A DNA stretch of 64,000 nucleotides, from positions 36,787 through 100,786 of the forward strand of contig JAUCCN010000003.1 in the NCBI GenBank assembly GCA_034676185.1. Direction: 5' to 3'. Below the pieces are notes generated by a model. It was not told the origin of the DNA. It made no database searches and saw only the letters and a list, made by a program, of their open reading frames with translations. Below, piece after piece: positions 22,336 to 32,119 of the stretch. Position 1 is the first letter of the stretch; each line of letters begins with the position of its first letter. Origin of the DNA: UBA7396 sp034676185. GTDB taxonomy: Bacteria > Patescibacteriota > Gracilibacteria > BD1-5 > UBA6164. A program made the position numbers and the translations under genes.

Positions 22336-23840
22336 GTTTTTTTACTATTATGTCCTCGTAGTTCAGTGGAAGAACAGTCCCCTCCTAAGGGACAGACACA
22401 AGTTCGATCCTTGTCGGGGATACCATTTACGGAATTTAATTCTCTAATAAATTTAAATAGCTCATTTTCCTTTAAATGAAGCTGTTTTTTATTGTCTATT
22501 TTTAGTTCCATAAAAATATTTTTAATAATTTCTGCCCTAACCTTTTCACTACCCTTTTTATATGTATTTCAAAGGAAAAAGAATAGTTCCATAAATTTTT
22601 CTATGGTATCAATAATATTATTCTCATATTGTTCTAATGCCTCAAGTTTATTTTTCATAATTATTAATTCATCATATTTTGTTTTTCTAAAAACTTTAAA
22701 TTCATCATCACTAATAACTCATTCCATAAGTTTGTTTGTTGCTGTTCATATAGTTGATTTAATTTTTCATATTTCAGCTTCTAAAAACTTAGTTTCTTTT
22801 TTATTTTCTGAAATAATACTTTCATTTTCAGAAATAATAAAATTTCTAAACTCAGTTTTTAGTTCTTCAGAAAGTTTATAATTTTCAATTATTTTTCATA
22901 CCTCTTTAAATATAACATCTTCATTTATGAAAATATTTTTTCTTCATTTAATATTTTGCTCATGGTAATATTTATATCATTTTTTTTCAGTATATGTAAA
23001 AATTCTTCAATCCATTCATCTAATAAATCACTTAAAGAAGAACTCTTGACTAACTTTTAAATAACTCTTATTATCTTTGTTTACTTCATCATAAAGTTTT
23101 TTACTAATTATTGGCTTATGAAGTCAAACATTTACATCTCAATTATACTTTACTTCTCAATAGTAATATGTCTGTCTTAAAATAGCTTGAATAGTTTGAT
23201 TTCTGAAAATCTTCCCACTATCAGTTTTTAATCAAGTTGTATTCATAAAATCAGCTATTTGTTGCAAAGTTTCTCATTTTTGTCTTCTTAAAAATATTTC
23301 AAGAACGTATTTTGATTTTATCTCATCTTGTTCAACTACTTTTTCTCAATCTTTAGTTATAACATTATTATAACCAAAAGGAGCTTTATATAATGTTTTT
23401 CATTTATTAAATCTTGACTTCATTCATCTAATTACATCCATACTCAAATTTCTTGAAAATTGTGAAGACATTCAAAAAAGTAATGATGAAATTAATATAT
23501 TATCACTACTTTTAAATTCTTGTTCAAATGTATAAATTGATTTTATTTTTCAGTCAATTAATAGTTGTTGTATTATTCATCATTCTAATGGATTTCTAGC
23601 TAATCTGTCCATCTTCCAAGTAATAATATTTTCAGCCTTTCACTTTTTTAATAATTCTACCATTTCAGCAAATCATTCTCTTCAAGGAGTTTTAGCCGAC
23701 TTTTCTTCTTTTATAAGTTGAACTAATTCAAATCATTTTTCTTTTAAAAGCCTATTACAAAAATCAAGTTGGTCTTGAATACTAGCAACTTGACTTCAAC
23801 TATCTTCTGTGCTTTTCCTTGCGTAAATTATTGCTTTCAT
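22320..23840 (-). CDS. large serine recombinase (integrase of the island)
   Basis: 506 residues. The N-terminal resolvase domain begins MKAIIYARKSTEDSG with the catalytic serine at position 10 and has KMDRLARNP. The recombinase domain follows (YKAPFGYNNV, TLQQIADFMN, IQAILRQTYYYGEVKYNG), then a coiled coil (about 350-430). The place of the zinc ribbon (about residues 290-325) has no cysteines, so that module is degenerate. No TAA or TAG closes the frame before it passes antisense through the whole tRNA-Arg(CCT) gene, stopping 30 bases beyond it. The last 35 or so codons are tRNA and flanking DNA. It probably integrates the island at this tRNA. Confidence 0.88.
22352..22425 (+). tRNA. tRNA-Arg (anticodon CCT), probable attachment site
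   Basis: Acceptor GTCCTCG/CGGGGAT (with wobbles), anticodon loop CTCCTAA, T-arm AAGTTCGATCCTT, encoded CCA. Its 3' end faces the island and lies inside the 3' part of the serine recombinase frame on the other strand. Confidence 0.92.
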
Positions 23841-23941
23841 AGTTTTTATATTAATAAATTTTTAAATAATCATTTTAATATTATTTGAATATATTTAAAA
23901 ATCAATAAACTTTTATATATTTTATAAGTTATAAAGATTTT

Positions 23942-25000
23942 ATGGTCTTAGAAAAAAGAAAACTTATTGTAAAAGATTTGTATGAAGAATCATTATTTTT
24001 GCTATTTATCAGAGAAATACTTATTTCAAATAAAGATTTAAAGACTTGAAATAAAATATTAAGTTATAATACTATTAATCGTTTTTCAGATGAAGAAATA
24101 AAATTTTTTTTAAAAAAGCTAAAAGAAAAGGGGTATATAAAGTCAAAAAATGACTTTAATTATACTTATGTTCCCGATGATGATTTTTATTTTCTATTAA
24201 AAATTAGTGAAAGTTTACTTGAAGATTATAAAAATAATAAACAGAATCTTATTGTTAGAATTTCAGACTCTGAAATGGAAATAAACCCAGGTATTAGTTT
24301 AAGAAGTGATTATGATATTAGATGAACTTTAAAATGAAGTCTTTTATGAGAAATAGAACAATTAGATGAGGTGTTTAGTTATATAACTAATTTAAAAGAC
24401 AATGACTGAATTATAAATATTGATTTTACATCAGAGGAAATAAATGATTTAATTCTAGAACAAACTGAATTTATAGCCAAACTTCTTGAATTAGAAAGTA
24501 ATTGAAAAATAAAAATTCTTAATTATGATTACTTAAGAAAAACTAATTTTTTAAAGTTTAAAATAAAGATTATTAATATTGAAAAGAAGTTTTATAATAT
24601 AGATTATAATGAAGTAACTCAAGTTATAACAATTGATTGAAATACTTTTGATTTAACCTTATATAAAACATCTACAGAAATAATGTGAAAAAAGAAACCA
24701 TTATTAATTTTATTAGTTTTCTATAGTAAAAAGAGAGAAAGTTTAAAATTAGAAGATTTAAAAGAATGATTTACTAATATGCTTAAAAAGAAAAAAAGTT
24801 ATACAAAGAAAAAAAATGAAAACCTCAAAGAAGAACATAAAAAAGTTAAAAAAGTTACAGCAACTAGAACTCTTTCAGATAAAGAGCTTATAGGTTATAT
24901 TAGTAGAAGTAAGAAATTTTTATTAGAATTATGATTTCAAATAACATTTAACGAGGAAACATATTTATGTAGTTTAAAATATATTTGAAAAAAAGTCTAA
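23942..25000 (+). CDS. island protein of unknown function (352 aa)
   Basis: Not recognised. The 352-residue frame has in-frame TGA codons that fit glycine, and it is charged throughout. The N-terminal 75 residues (EEIKFFLKKLKEKGYIKS) look like a winged-helix pattern. A lysine-rich linker (KKKKSYTKKKNENLKEEHKK) lies near residues 280-300, and a short beta-rich C-terminus follows. It is divergent from the serine recombinase with a 100-base gap and ends in a strong terminator. A DNA-binding or replication role is possible but not shown. Confidence 0.75.
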
Positions 25001-25059
25001 TTGTGTAAGAAACAGGATGTCAAATCTTTTTTTTAAAAACTTTTTAGTTTATATAAGCC

Positions 25060-25089
25060 AATAAAAACACCTTAATAGGTGTTTTTATT
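25060..25089 (+). terminator. terminator after the 352-aa gene
   Basis: AATAAAAACACC, loop TTAATA, GGTGTTTTTATT: a perfect 12-base stem. Confidence 0.85.
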
Positions 25090-25176
25090 AATGTGTAAAA
25101 AATGTATTAAAATATGTGTAATGTATTAGCTAGGTACCAATTATATTTAGGAGCTAGCTTCATAATAAATTTTATT

Positions 25177-25332
25177 ATGAAAAAGAATAATTATAAGATT
25201 GTCCTAGAAGAATTTATTCCTAGAGACAAAAAATTAATCATAGAAGACATAAAAGCCTTACTAAAGGACAAAGAAAGAAACTATGTATTAATTGACTTTT
25301 ATAACTTAATTACAAAAAGTTATGAAAGTTAA
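25177..25332 (+). CDS. small island protein (51 aa)
   Basis: 51 residues from the ATG at 25177 (MKKNNYKIVLEEFIPRDKKL). It is acidic and helical, with no recognised domain. A longer frame from 25114 exists, but its first 21 residues look non-coding. AGGAG lies about 25 bases upstream, too far to be sure of. It overlaps the next gene by 11 bases, which suggests coupled translation. Confidence 0.5.
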   Translation: MKKNNYKIVLEEFIPRDKKLIIEDIKALLKDKERNYVLIDFYNLITKSYES

Positions 25333-25852
25333 ATTAAAAGAATTGTTAGTGGAAAATGATTTTTTATTTATTCACAAGTTAACGAAACATAAAATTGAAA
25401 TTGCTTTACTAATTTCTACTGACAAATTTAGAAGCAATTTTGAAAAGATTTTTGCAAATTTAGAGAAGTTAAATAAATTACCTAAAAGCTGTATTTGAAA
25501 AAATCAGAAATTTATTCTTGTTGAAATTAAAAAAGAAAGTAGCTTAATACACTCTGAATGACATAATTGATTGTATGAATTTAAGAAAAAATCTTATTTT
25601 ACTAGATTTTATAAGCTGAATGGAAAATCTTGGTTTAAATTAGAAATCATTCCTTTAGTTGAAAATATTTCTAACTTAAATGATGAAGAATTAAAAAAGC
25701 TTATATTAGAAACTACAGATTTTTTTGCCAATATTACTAAATGAGTAGAAAAAAGCTTTTTACCATACCATATGCAAGAGTGAGAAATATTATTACCACT
25801 GAAAACATTTTTTGAAAATCAAGATTTAATACATAAGTATTATAAAATTTAA
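25322..25852 (+). CDS. island protein of unknown function (176 aa)
   Basis: 176 residues, MKVKLKELLVENDFLFIHK. Not recognised. It mixes basic and aromatic segments (FKKKSYFTRFYKLNGKSWFK), lacks a signal peptide or membrane segment, and has several TGA glycines. It overlaps the 51-residue gene by 11 bases, so the two form a pair. Confidence 0.65.
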
Positions 25853-25880
25853 TTGTATTTTTTGCTTAACAATCTAATAG

Positions 25881-25898
25881 TTATACTATCAAGTATAA
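25881..25898. promoter_or_regulatory. inverted repeat TTATACT-ATCA-AGTATAA
   Basis: Perfect 7-base arms around a 4-base spacer in the 285-base gap 25853-26137. Apart from this and a promoter at 26080, the gap holds no reading frame I can support. It may be an operator. Confidence 0.4.
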
Positions 25899-26079
25899 TA
25901 GGAGACTTTATTGTCTGAAAAAGTTGATTACTAATAATATAAGAAATATTGAATATAATGGCTTATTTAAAGTTCAAATCACCTAATCATCAATGTTATT
26001 TTTTGTAAAATTACAATAGAATAAACCCCGAAAACCTCCTAAAGTATTTAGTAATACACTAAGAAAATTAAAGATTGGC

Positions 26080-26107
26080 TTGAGAAAGGTAAAAAGTTAT
26101 ATATAAT
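26080..26107 (+). promoter_or_regulatory. promoter before the 92-aa gene
   Basis: TTGAGA (26080-26085), 16-base spacer, TATAAT (26102-26107), 30 bases upstream of the ATG at 26138. Confidence 0.55.
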
Positions 26108-26137
26108 ATTAAGGTATTTAATATTTTAATGTTATAT

Positions 26138-26416
26138 ATGAAATTAAATAAAAAGACTTGTAAACAGATTTGAAAACTTAATGAAATCTACAATAATACT
26201 TTTATTCAACATCAGAAGTCTTGATGAAAAGAATTATTAAGCAAGATGAAACTGATTAGAGTTATTGCTGTTAGTCTAGAAGAACAAAAAAGATGATTTT
26301 TAAAAAGTTCGCTACCTTACGATGAGGTGGCGACTTTTTTTATTGAAAATCAAAATTTAAGTTTTTCAGATTTACATAAACAAGCAACAAAGACTTTGCT
26401 TTGAATAGACTTATAA
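26138..26416 (+). CDS. small island protein of unknown function (92 aa)
   Basis: 92 residues, MKLNKKTCKQIGKLNEIYNN, charged and helical, with no recognised domain. The frame contains a strong hairpin with a T-run in its second half (26297-26338), unusual inside a coding sequence, so the true transcript or gene may be shorter. Its stop codon lies in a palindrome at 26408-26429. It is upstream of the tyrosine recombinase and may regulate it. Confidence 0.45.
26297..26338 (+). terminator. terminator-like hairpin within the 92-aa frame
   Basis: AAAAAGTTCGCTACCT, loop TACGATG, AGGTGGCGACTTTTTTT: one bulge and one G-U pair, high GC for this genome, then seven T. It could be an attenuator or the end of a short transcript. 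Confidence 0.55.
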
Positions 26417-26429
26417 TGCGTTATAAGTC
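26408..26429. promoter_or_regulatory. palindrome GACTTATAA-TGCG-TTATAAGTC
   Basis: Perfect 9-base arms and a 4-base centre, overlapping the stop codon of the preceding small gene and 155 bases before the tyrosine recombinase. It could be an operator or a recombinase core site. Confidence 0.5.
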
Positions 26430-26563
26430 AGGGAAAAAACAATGAAAATCTTTATAGTAAATCCGAGTTATGAGAATATTAAAAAAATAAAACCTAAACT
26501 TTTATTTTAAAATAAATAAAAACAAAGGATTAACTAACTAGGTAAAATTATTATTTTTCCATT

Positions 26564-26579
26564 TTAAGTTATAACTTAA
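26564..26579. promoter_or_regulatory. palindrome TTAAGTTATAACTTAA before the recombinase
   Basis: A perfect 16-base palindrome ending 5 bases before the recombinase ATG. It shares the TTATAA core with the palindrome at 26408. Its position suits autorepression. Confidence 0.5.
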
Positions 26580-26584
26580 CTATT

Positions 26585-27193
26585 ATGAATATGAGACAAG
26601 AAAACAAAGTTATTAAATATTTTAGTCAAAAGGAATTAAAAAAGCTATTTTCAGTAATTGAAAAATCAAAAGAAGACTGAAATCGTTTTTGGTTAAGAGA
26701 TTTAACAATTTTTAATATTGCATATTATTGTTGATTAAGAGCTTCAGAAGTATGAATATTAAAATTAGAGAACTACAATAAAAGCACTGGAGAAATCTTT
26801 GTAAAAAGACTTAAATGAAGTTTAAATAATACTATAAGGCTAGATTCAACTAGAATTAACTTATTAAACAAATATATAAGAGAGTATAAAATAACCAATG
26901 AAGAAGATTTTTTATTTATATCAAGAAATAAAGTTCCAGTTTCAGGGAAAACAATAGAATTTTTGATGACTAAATATTGAGAAATGACAAATATTTCTAG
27001 AGAAAAATTACATCCTCATACATTAAAACATTCTATAGCTGTTCATCTAGCTGAAAGTTGAGCAGATTTAAAAGAGCTTCAGCAATATTTAGGTCACAAG
27101 AGAATTGAAAGCACATTGCAATATTTTGCATATACTACAATTCAACAGCAAGCATTTTATGAAAAAATAGCTAAAAACTCAAAATTGGTTTAA
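26585..27193 (+). CDS. tyrosine recombinase (catalytic domain only)
   Basis: 202 residues covering the Xer/phage integrase catalytic fold. It has the first arginine in YCGLRASEVG, a lysine in VKRLKGS, HPHTLKHS, the LGHKRIESTLQYF segment with the conserved LGH, and the nucleophile tyrosine in that segment or in FAYTT. The usual second arginine in HxLRH is lysine here (HTLKH). The N-terminal SAM-like core-binding domain is missing. Xer-only proteins of this size often mediate inversion or resolution. Two palindromes lie upstream. Confidence 0.85.
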
Positions 27194-27245
27194 TTGAGTT
27201 ATAGCACATTTTAGTTCATTTTATTATATTTGAGTAATAAAAAAG

Positions 27246-27285
27246 AAAAACAACTTTAAAATCTAAAAATTTTAGGTGTTTTTTA
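27246..27285 (+). terminator. terminator after the tyrosine recombinase
   Basis: AAAAACAACTTTAAAAT, loop CTAAA, ATTTTAGGTGTTTTTT. The stem has mismatches but ends in a T-run. Confidence 0.45.
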
Positions 27286-27305
27286 TTATTTTTAAATTAA
27301 GATTT

Positions 27306-28238
27306 TTACTGTACACATAAGTATCAAACATAATCTCTTAATTTTGAGTCTGCTTTAGCCCAATTACTATTTCAAGCAATATCATTAACTGATTGAACCC
27401 AACCATAATCAAAAGTTCAGTCATTATATTCTTCATTAGTCCAAACATATAATATTTTAGTATTTTCAAATAATGGTTTCAGTTTATCATAGTTGTTTAC
27501 TATTTGCTCTTTTGAAGGTAATTTATATCACATAACTTCACAATTTCACTTTGCTTCAAAGAAGTCTATATATGCTTTATCGCTAATATTAATAAAACAA
27601 GTATTTCAATTTCTTACAATACAATCTAAATATTTAGAAACAGGACTTTCTTCTTTAAATAAATTTAATAGTTGATTTTTTATTTGTTCTTTATTATTTC
27701 CTAAAATAGTATTGTTTACATAATTAGGTAAATAAATTTTAATAACATTTGTTATATCTGAAATTCATTTTAAACTTAAATCTGGAAAAGTTTTATTTGA
27801 AATATCATTAATTCACTTTAGCATTTCTTGTTTTCAGACTTCGAGTTTACTTTTATCTTCTGTATTCTCTAAGTTTGGAATATTTAAATTTTCAATAGCA
27901 GTTTTAAAAACTGAAATATTATCATTAAATTTTCAATCTATATATTTTATTCAAATTTCTTTTTCCTTATCAGTAAGACTACTATTTAAAACTTCATTTT
28001 GTAAGTCTATTAATCAAATTAAAGTTTGGTAGTAATTACTAACTTCATCAAAACTATTTTTAAACTCATTAATTTTTTGTTTATTTTCATCTAAATTATT
28101 TAATGCTCAAGTATTTATAATTTGAGTTACTTTTTGATTTTCACTTTTTCAGTTTAAAATCATAATAGAGAAGAAAATTATTATTAACATCAAAGTTATT
28201 ATTCAAATGGCTAATAACTTTTTATCATATTTAAACAT
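27306..28238 (-). CDS. membrane-anchored protein with a C-terminal lectin-like domain
   Basis: 310 residues. A single N-terminal hydrophobic segment (LLAIGIITLMLIIIFFSIMI, about residues 9-28) is followed by a coiled or helical extracytoplasmic region. The C-terminal 90 residues contain NCEVMGYKLPSKEQIV and then YVWTNEEYNDG and YGWVQSV, ending YLCVQ. This recalls DUF1566/Lcl C-terminal domains (pattern C..LG..LP...E, then W). Two to three cysteines could form disulfides outside the cell. The role is unknown; it may be a surface protein carried by the island. Confidence 0.65.
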
Positions 28239-28325
28239 AATATATAAAATAAAAATATAAAATATTACTTTAAATAAGCCGAGAAAATATAAAATTATGT
28301 ATGAGATTTTAAAAAATTTTATATA

Positions 28326-28412
28326 ATAAAAAAGGGCGACCTATTCAATAGTCACCACAACTAATTACTTTTCCCAAAATAGTGAAAAGAGCAAGAATAA
28401 GTCGCCCATCCC
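28326..28412 (-). ncRNA. candidate structured RNA with a terminator-like end
   Basis: On the minus strand GGGCGACTTATTC pairs with GAATAGGTCGCCC over 13 positions (one G-U), about 55 bases apart, and the outer stem is followed by TTTTTT. Inside, CTTTTC pairs with GAAAAG to make a second hairpin. The segment is much richer in GC than its surroundings. A frame across it (28536 down to 28309) would use CGA and CGC, rare codons here, so RNA is the better reading. No known family recognised. Confidence 0.5.
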
Positions 28413-28536
28413 TACCATTTTGGTTAGTATATTTTAAGTAATTAATTGTGGTATTTAAAATATAATTATTTTTAGAAAAAAGACAACTCAAAATAAAAGA
28501 ACATAAGTAACTATGTTCTTTTGTTAAATTTTTCAA

Positions 28537-29190
28537 CTATGCTATTAAATATTCATTAAGCAAATATTGCATTTGCTTAGAAATAGGAACTGACTTTAAA
28601 GGTTTAAAATAAACTTTTATATTTCACTTTATATTAAAACTTAGTAATCATACATTGAATTTTTCAAATAATTCTAATTGTTTAAGAGCTGGATTAATAT
28701 TAGATTCAGGTAATAAAACATATGATTCATTTGCAAACCACTTATATCTATGCGCTTGATTTAATGCTCTTTGCCAATTTTTTAATTTAACTTCTATAGC
28801 AATGCATTCAGAGATAATTGAATCATAGTTTTCAAAAGTAAAATTATCATTCCCATTATTAAGAATAATATTTTCATCTATTAAAACCGAAAGACTACCA
28901 TTTACTTTGCTTTTAGATGACTTTGTTAAATCTATTAAGTCATATAAATTTATTTCTTTCTCTTTTTTTATTATATCCAATATAGAAATATCAAAAACAC
29001 TTAATGCTTTATCTCTAATTTTTCATATTGATGTTTTTTTGTTTACAATAACTATATCTGGTATTCAGTATCATAAATTTACTTCTCTCAGTACCTCTAT
29101 GTTTTTTTTATTATATTTTTTTATTCATAGTCATTTATTATTAAATCTATTAACTATAGATTCAACCAATTCTTCTTCGGTATTAAACAT
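28537..29190 (-). CDS. PD-(D/E)XK nuclease-like protein with winged-helix insert
   Basis: 217 residues. LREVNLGYGIPDIVIV puts an acidic residue at D45, and ECIAIEVKLKNW gives E133-x-K135, with AHRYKWFANESYVLL after it, as in restriction-endonuclease-like folds. Between them (about residues 60-125) sits a segment that looks like a winged helix (INLYDLIDLTKSSKSKVNGS, then LSVLIDENII). So the nuclease core seems to be split by a DNA-binding insert. It is the last gene of the kinase operon, and its ATG overlaps the stop region of the PP2C gene by 8 bases. It ends in TAG. Confidence 0.7.
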
Positions 29191-29863
29191 TTTTATTTAT
29201 TAAAATGTAAATATATGATGAATCATCATTATTTTTATTTTTAACTTCTTTAAATAATTTTCTTTTTATATTTCACAACTTTTTATAATGTAAAATTTTA
29301 TGAAATAGGAGTTTATTATCTTCAAAAATATTATAAAATCAATCACTACATATAAGAATATTTCATTCTTTTAAATTTTCATAATCTAATTTAGCTTCTT
29401 TTATCTCATTATATTCAATTCTTTTTCATAAAAAATTTGTTAATAAATTTTTATTAAATAAATCATTATCATCATTTGTGAATTGGATTTTATACTGATT
29501 GAATATTCAATAAATTCTTGAATCTCATATATTTAGGATTTTATAAGAATTATTAAAATATGAAAGTACAAATGCAGAACAAGTAGTAAAAGAATCTTCT
29601 AAACCTTTTGAAAGTAAATATTCATTAGAATCATAAATTATTTTTTTTAGATTTAACTCTCTTTCAAATATATATTTATTTATATTTTTTACAATAAATT
29701 TTTTAATAAAATTTATTCATTTTTTAGCATTATAAGATGAACTTACTCAATCAAATAAAATACACAATAATATATGTTCGTTTTCAATTATTAAAATATC
29801 ATCTTTATTTTTTTTTCTTTTAATTCATTTTAAAGAATCATATACATATTTAATTTTATTCAT
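29183..29863 (-). CDS. PP2C-family protein phosphatase
   Basis: 226 residues with the PP2C metal-ligand motifs in order: NKDDILI, LFDGVSSS, TTCSAFVLSY, LNIGDSRIYG, LICSDGFYNIF and NNDDSSYI near the end. PP2C enzymes remove phosphate from Ser/Thr with two Mn or Mg ions. The Gly of LNIGDSR and of CSDG are TGA. It lies directly upstream of, and overlaps, the nuclease-like gene. It presumably reverses the action of the Hanks kinase in the same operon. Confidence 0.85.
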
Positions 29864-29874
29864 AACTTATAAAT

Positions 29875-31044
29875 TTATTCTATAGATTTTATAAACTGTA
29901 ACCAGTTACTTAAATGGTAATCAGCACTTTCATCTAAAAGTAAAACTCAATTATTTTCTAGTACTTTATATGTTTCTTTTGCTTTTTCAATTTTTTCTAT
30001 AATAAATTTTTTTCTACTAGGAATATCTAACAAAGACATTTCATTAAAAATATTAGAAATAGAAAGTAAATAATTTTTGTGAATTTCAGGTTTGTGTGTA
30101 TTCCACCATAATATTCATCTTGACAATATTTCATCAGAAAATATATTATTTTCATTTTTTATAAAATCAATTGAATTTTTAGTTCTTAAATACTCTATAT
30201 TATCAGCTTTTATCATATTTAATAATTTTTCTGAAAAATACCATCATTTTGAAGGTCATCCTCACTTATCCTCAGTAAATCTCTTTATATCAAAGTTTCT
30301 TAAATTTTCATATGTTCATAATGAAATATAATCAATATCCACTAATGAATAAAATATTATTGCATCAAAATTTGCATATGCATATATTATTGAAAACTCT
30401 TGTTGCTTTAAAGTTTTAAATATCTTGTTTAAAGAGTTATAATAAACAAAAGAATCATTTACTTTTTTTCTTATTCAAGGTTTTGATTCACAAGCAATAT
30501 AGTAACCATCAAATGAAATGCTAATGTCAGTTATTGTAATCAATAATTCTTCTAATAATTCATTATTATATAATATTTCATTACTAATAGGTAAAGTCAT
30601 GTAATATTTAAATCCATTTTTTTTATCATCTTTCAATTTTTTATTAACAGCTTTTATTATATCTAAAATTTTTTTTGTATCCGTTATATCATAATATGTA
30701 TGTGGAATAATAATATTCTTAAAATTTTTATCTATTTGGTAATCAATTCATTTATAAATTAATTCTATTCAACTTAATGTCATAGTATCATCTTTAGACA
30801 AATGAATAGGATGAAAACTATAAGTATCTAATTTTCATCATTTTGATGAATTTCATCAATAATATTGCAAATCTAAGAATGATTTGTCACTTATAGAATT
30901 AAATTCATAATTTGAAATTTTTTTTCATATTTTATTTTCTTCAATACTATAAGCATTTAAAATGAAACCATCTCATATATTATCTTGAAAATATGAGTCT
31001 AAATTCCAATTATATTTATATCATACTTGATGTAATAATTTCAT
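29875..31044 (-). CDS. kinase-operon protein of unknown function (389 aa)
   Basis: 389 residues, not recognised. It is soluble, without signal or membrane segments. Alternating strands and helices (IIIPHTYYDITDTKKIL, then YYMTLPISNEILYN, ISISFDGYYIACESKP, IIYAYANFDAIIFYS) resemble a beta/alpha barrel; this is a guess. Conserved-looking points are SFDGYYIACESKP, GTYENLRNFDIKRF and KGGGPSKGWYFS, the last rich in TGA glycines. It lies between kinase and phosphatase with gaps of 9 and 11 bases, so it is probably their partner or substrate. Confidence 0.7.
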
Positions 31045-31053
31045 ATTTTTTAA

Positions 31054-31845
31054 TTAAGGTAATAAATTTAATAACATTCTAGTACTTCTTGGTCTTAGCG
31101 AAATATCAATGGTAAATACTTTTTCAAAGAAATCTTTAAATCTACAATCTTTATTTGTGTTGTATTCAATACTTCAAGAAGTAAAAATACTTATAATTTC
31201 TTCTTTATCATTTCAGAATGGTAGTTTTCAATATAATAAATAATATGCAATTATTCATAAGTTAAAAAAATCGCTTCTGTAACTAATAGAGTCTTTTTTT
31301 CATAATATTTGTTCTGGAGAAGCAAATTTATATGTATTAGGTTGAAATCAAGTATCTGTTAATGATTCTAAATTTAAATCTCTTGCTATTCAAAAATCTA
31401 TTACATTAACTTTACCGCTACTATTTATTATTATATTCTTAGGATTTAAGTCTCTATGAATTATTCAAGCATCCCATAGAGGGGTAAGAATAGAAATAAT
31501 TTGAACTATTATATTTTTTACTAACTCATAATTTCATATGTAGCAAGTTTTTAGGTTTTCTAAAGTATCTCATTCAATGTATTTTTCAAATACAACTTTA
31601 TCATTATTATAGTCTTCTACTTTTATTATTTTAGGTATTCATTCTAAATGATTATAATCTTTATATATATTAAGTTCTCTTATTTCTCTTTTTCAGTAAT
31701 CTTTGAATAATTTTATAACTTGTATCTGATTTCATATTTTAACAATGAAAACTATTTTTTGTCATCATACAAAATCTCAGATTACTTCCGTTATTCAAAA
31801 ATATTTTTTAAAATTATCATTAAGAGAATAATTTACTGTTTTCAT
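31054..31845 (-). CDS. Hanks-type serine/threonine protein kinase
   Basis: 263 residues. The glycine loop is GDFVGGQKIVF, the ATP lysine lies in VIKLFKDYGK, the catalytic loop is IIHRDLNPKNIII (D132), the Mg loop is VIDFGIA (D150, with TGA for the G), and SPEQ replaces APE. A short kinase without membrane or sensor domain. It is the first gene of a four-gene minus-strand operon: kinase, 389-residue protein, PP2C phosphatase, nuclease-like protein. The 274 bases upstream (31846-32119) are AT-rich and hold no gene I can support. Confidence 0.88.
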
Positions 31846-32119
31846 TCCTTGAAAGTATAATATAATATTAATACTACAATTATATTCAACTTTAAAAAGT
31901 TTTCAAACATATATAATATTATTTGATTAATTTAATATAATGAATATTATAAGACATATAATTAAATAACAAAATTTAAGTTATTTATTATGTTGTAGAG
32001 ATTATTTATTAAAAATAAAGTCTCTTCCTTATTATATATTACATAATCTAAAATACTTCTAAAAATTCCATACTTTTTAGATTTAGTAATACCATATTTA
32101 TTTTATAATTTATATTATT

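Noticed and set aside
28309..28536. A minus-strand frame of about 75 codons over the structured RNA
   Set aside because: It needs CGA/CGC codons, rare here, and covers a strong hairpin with a T-run; RNA is more likely.
22320..32119. CRISPR array or cas genes in the island
   Set aside because: No regularly spaced repeats and no Cas motifs were found; the repeats present are simple palindromes.
31846..32119. A right-hand attachment site with a copy of the tRNA-Arg 3' end
   Set aside because: No clear copy was seen by eye near the end of the kinase operon; the island's right boundary stays open.
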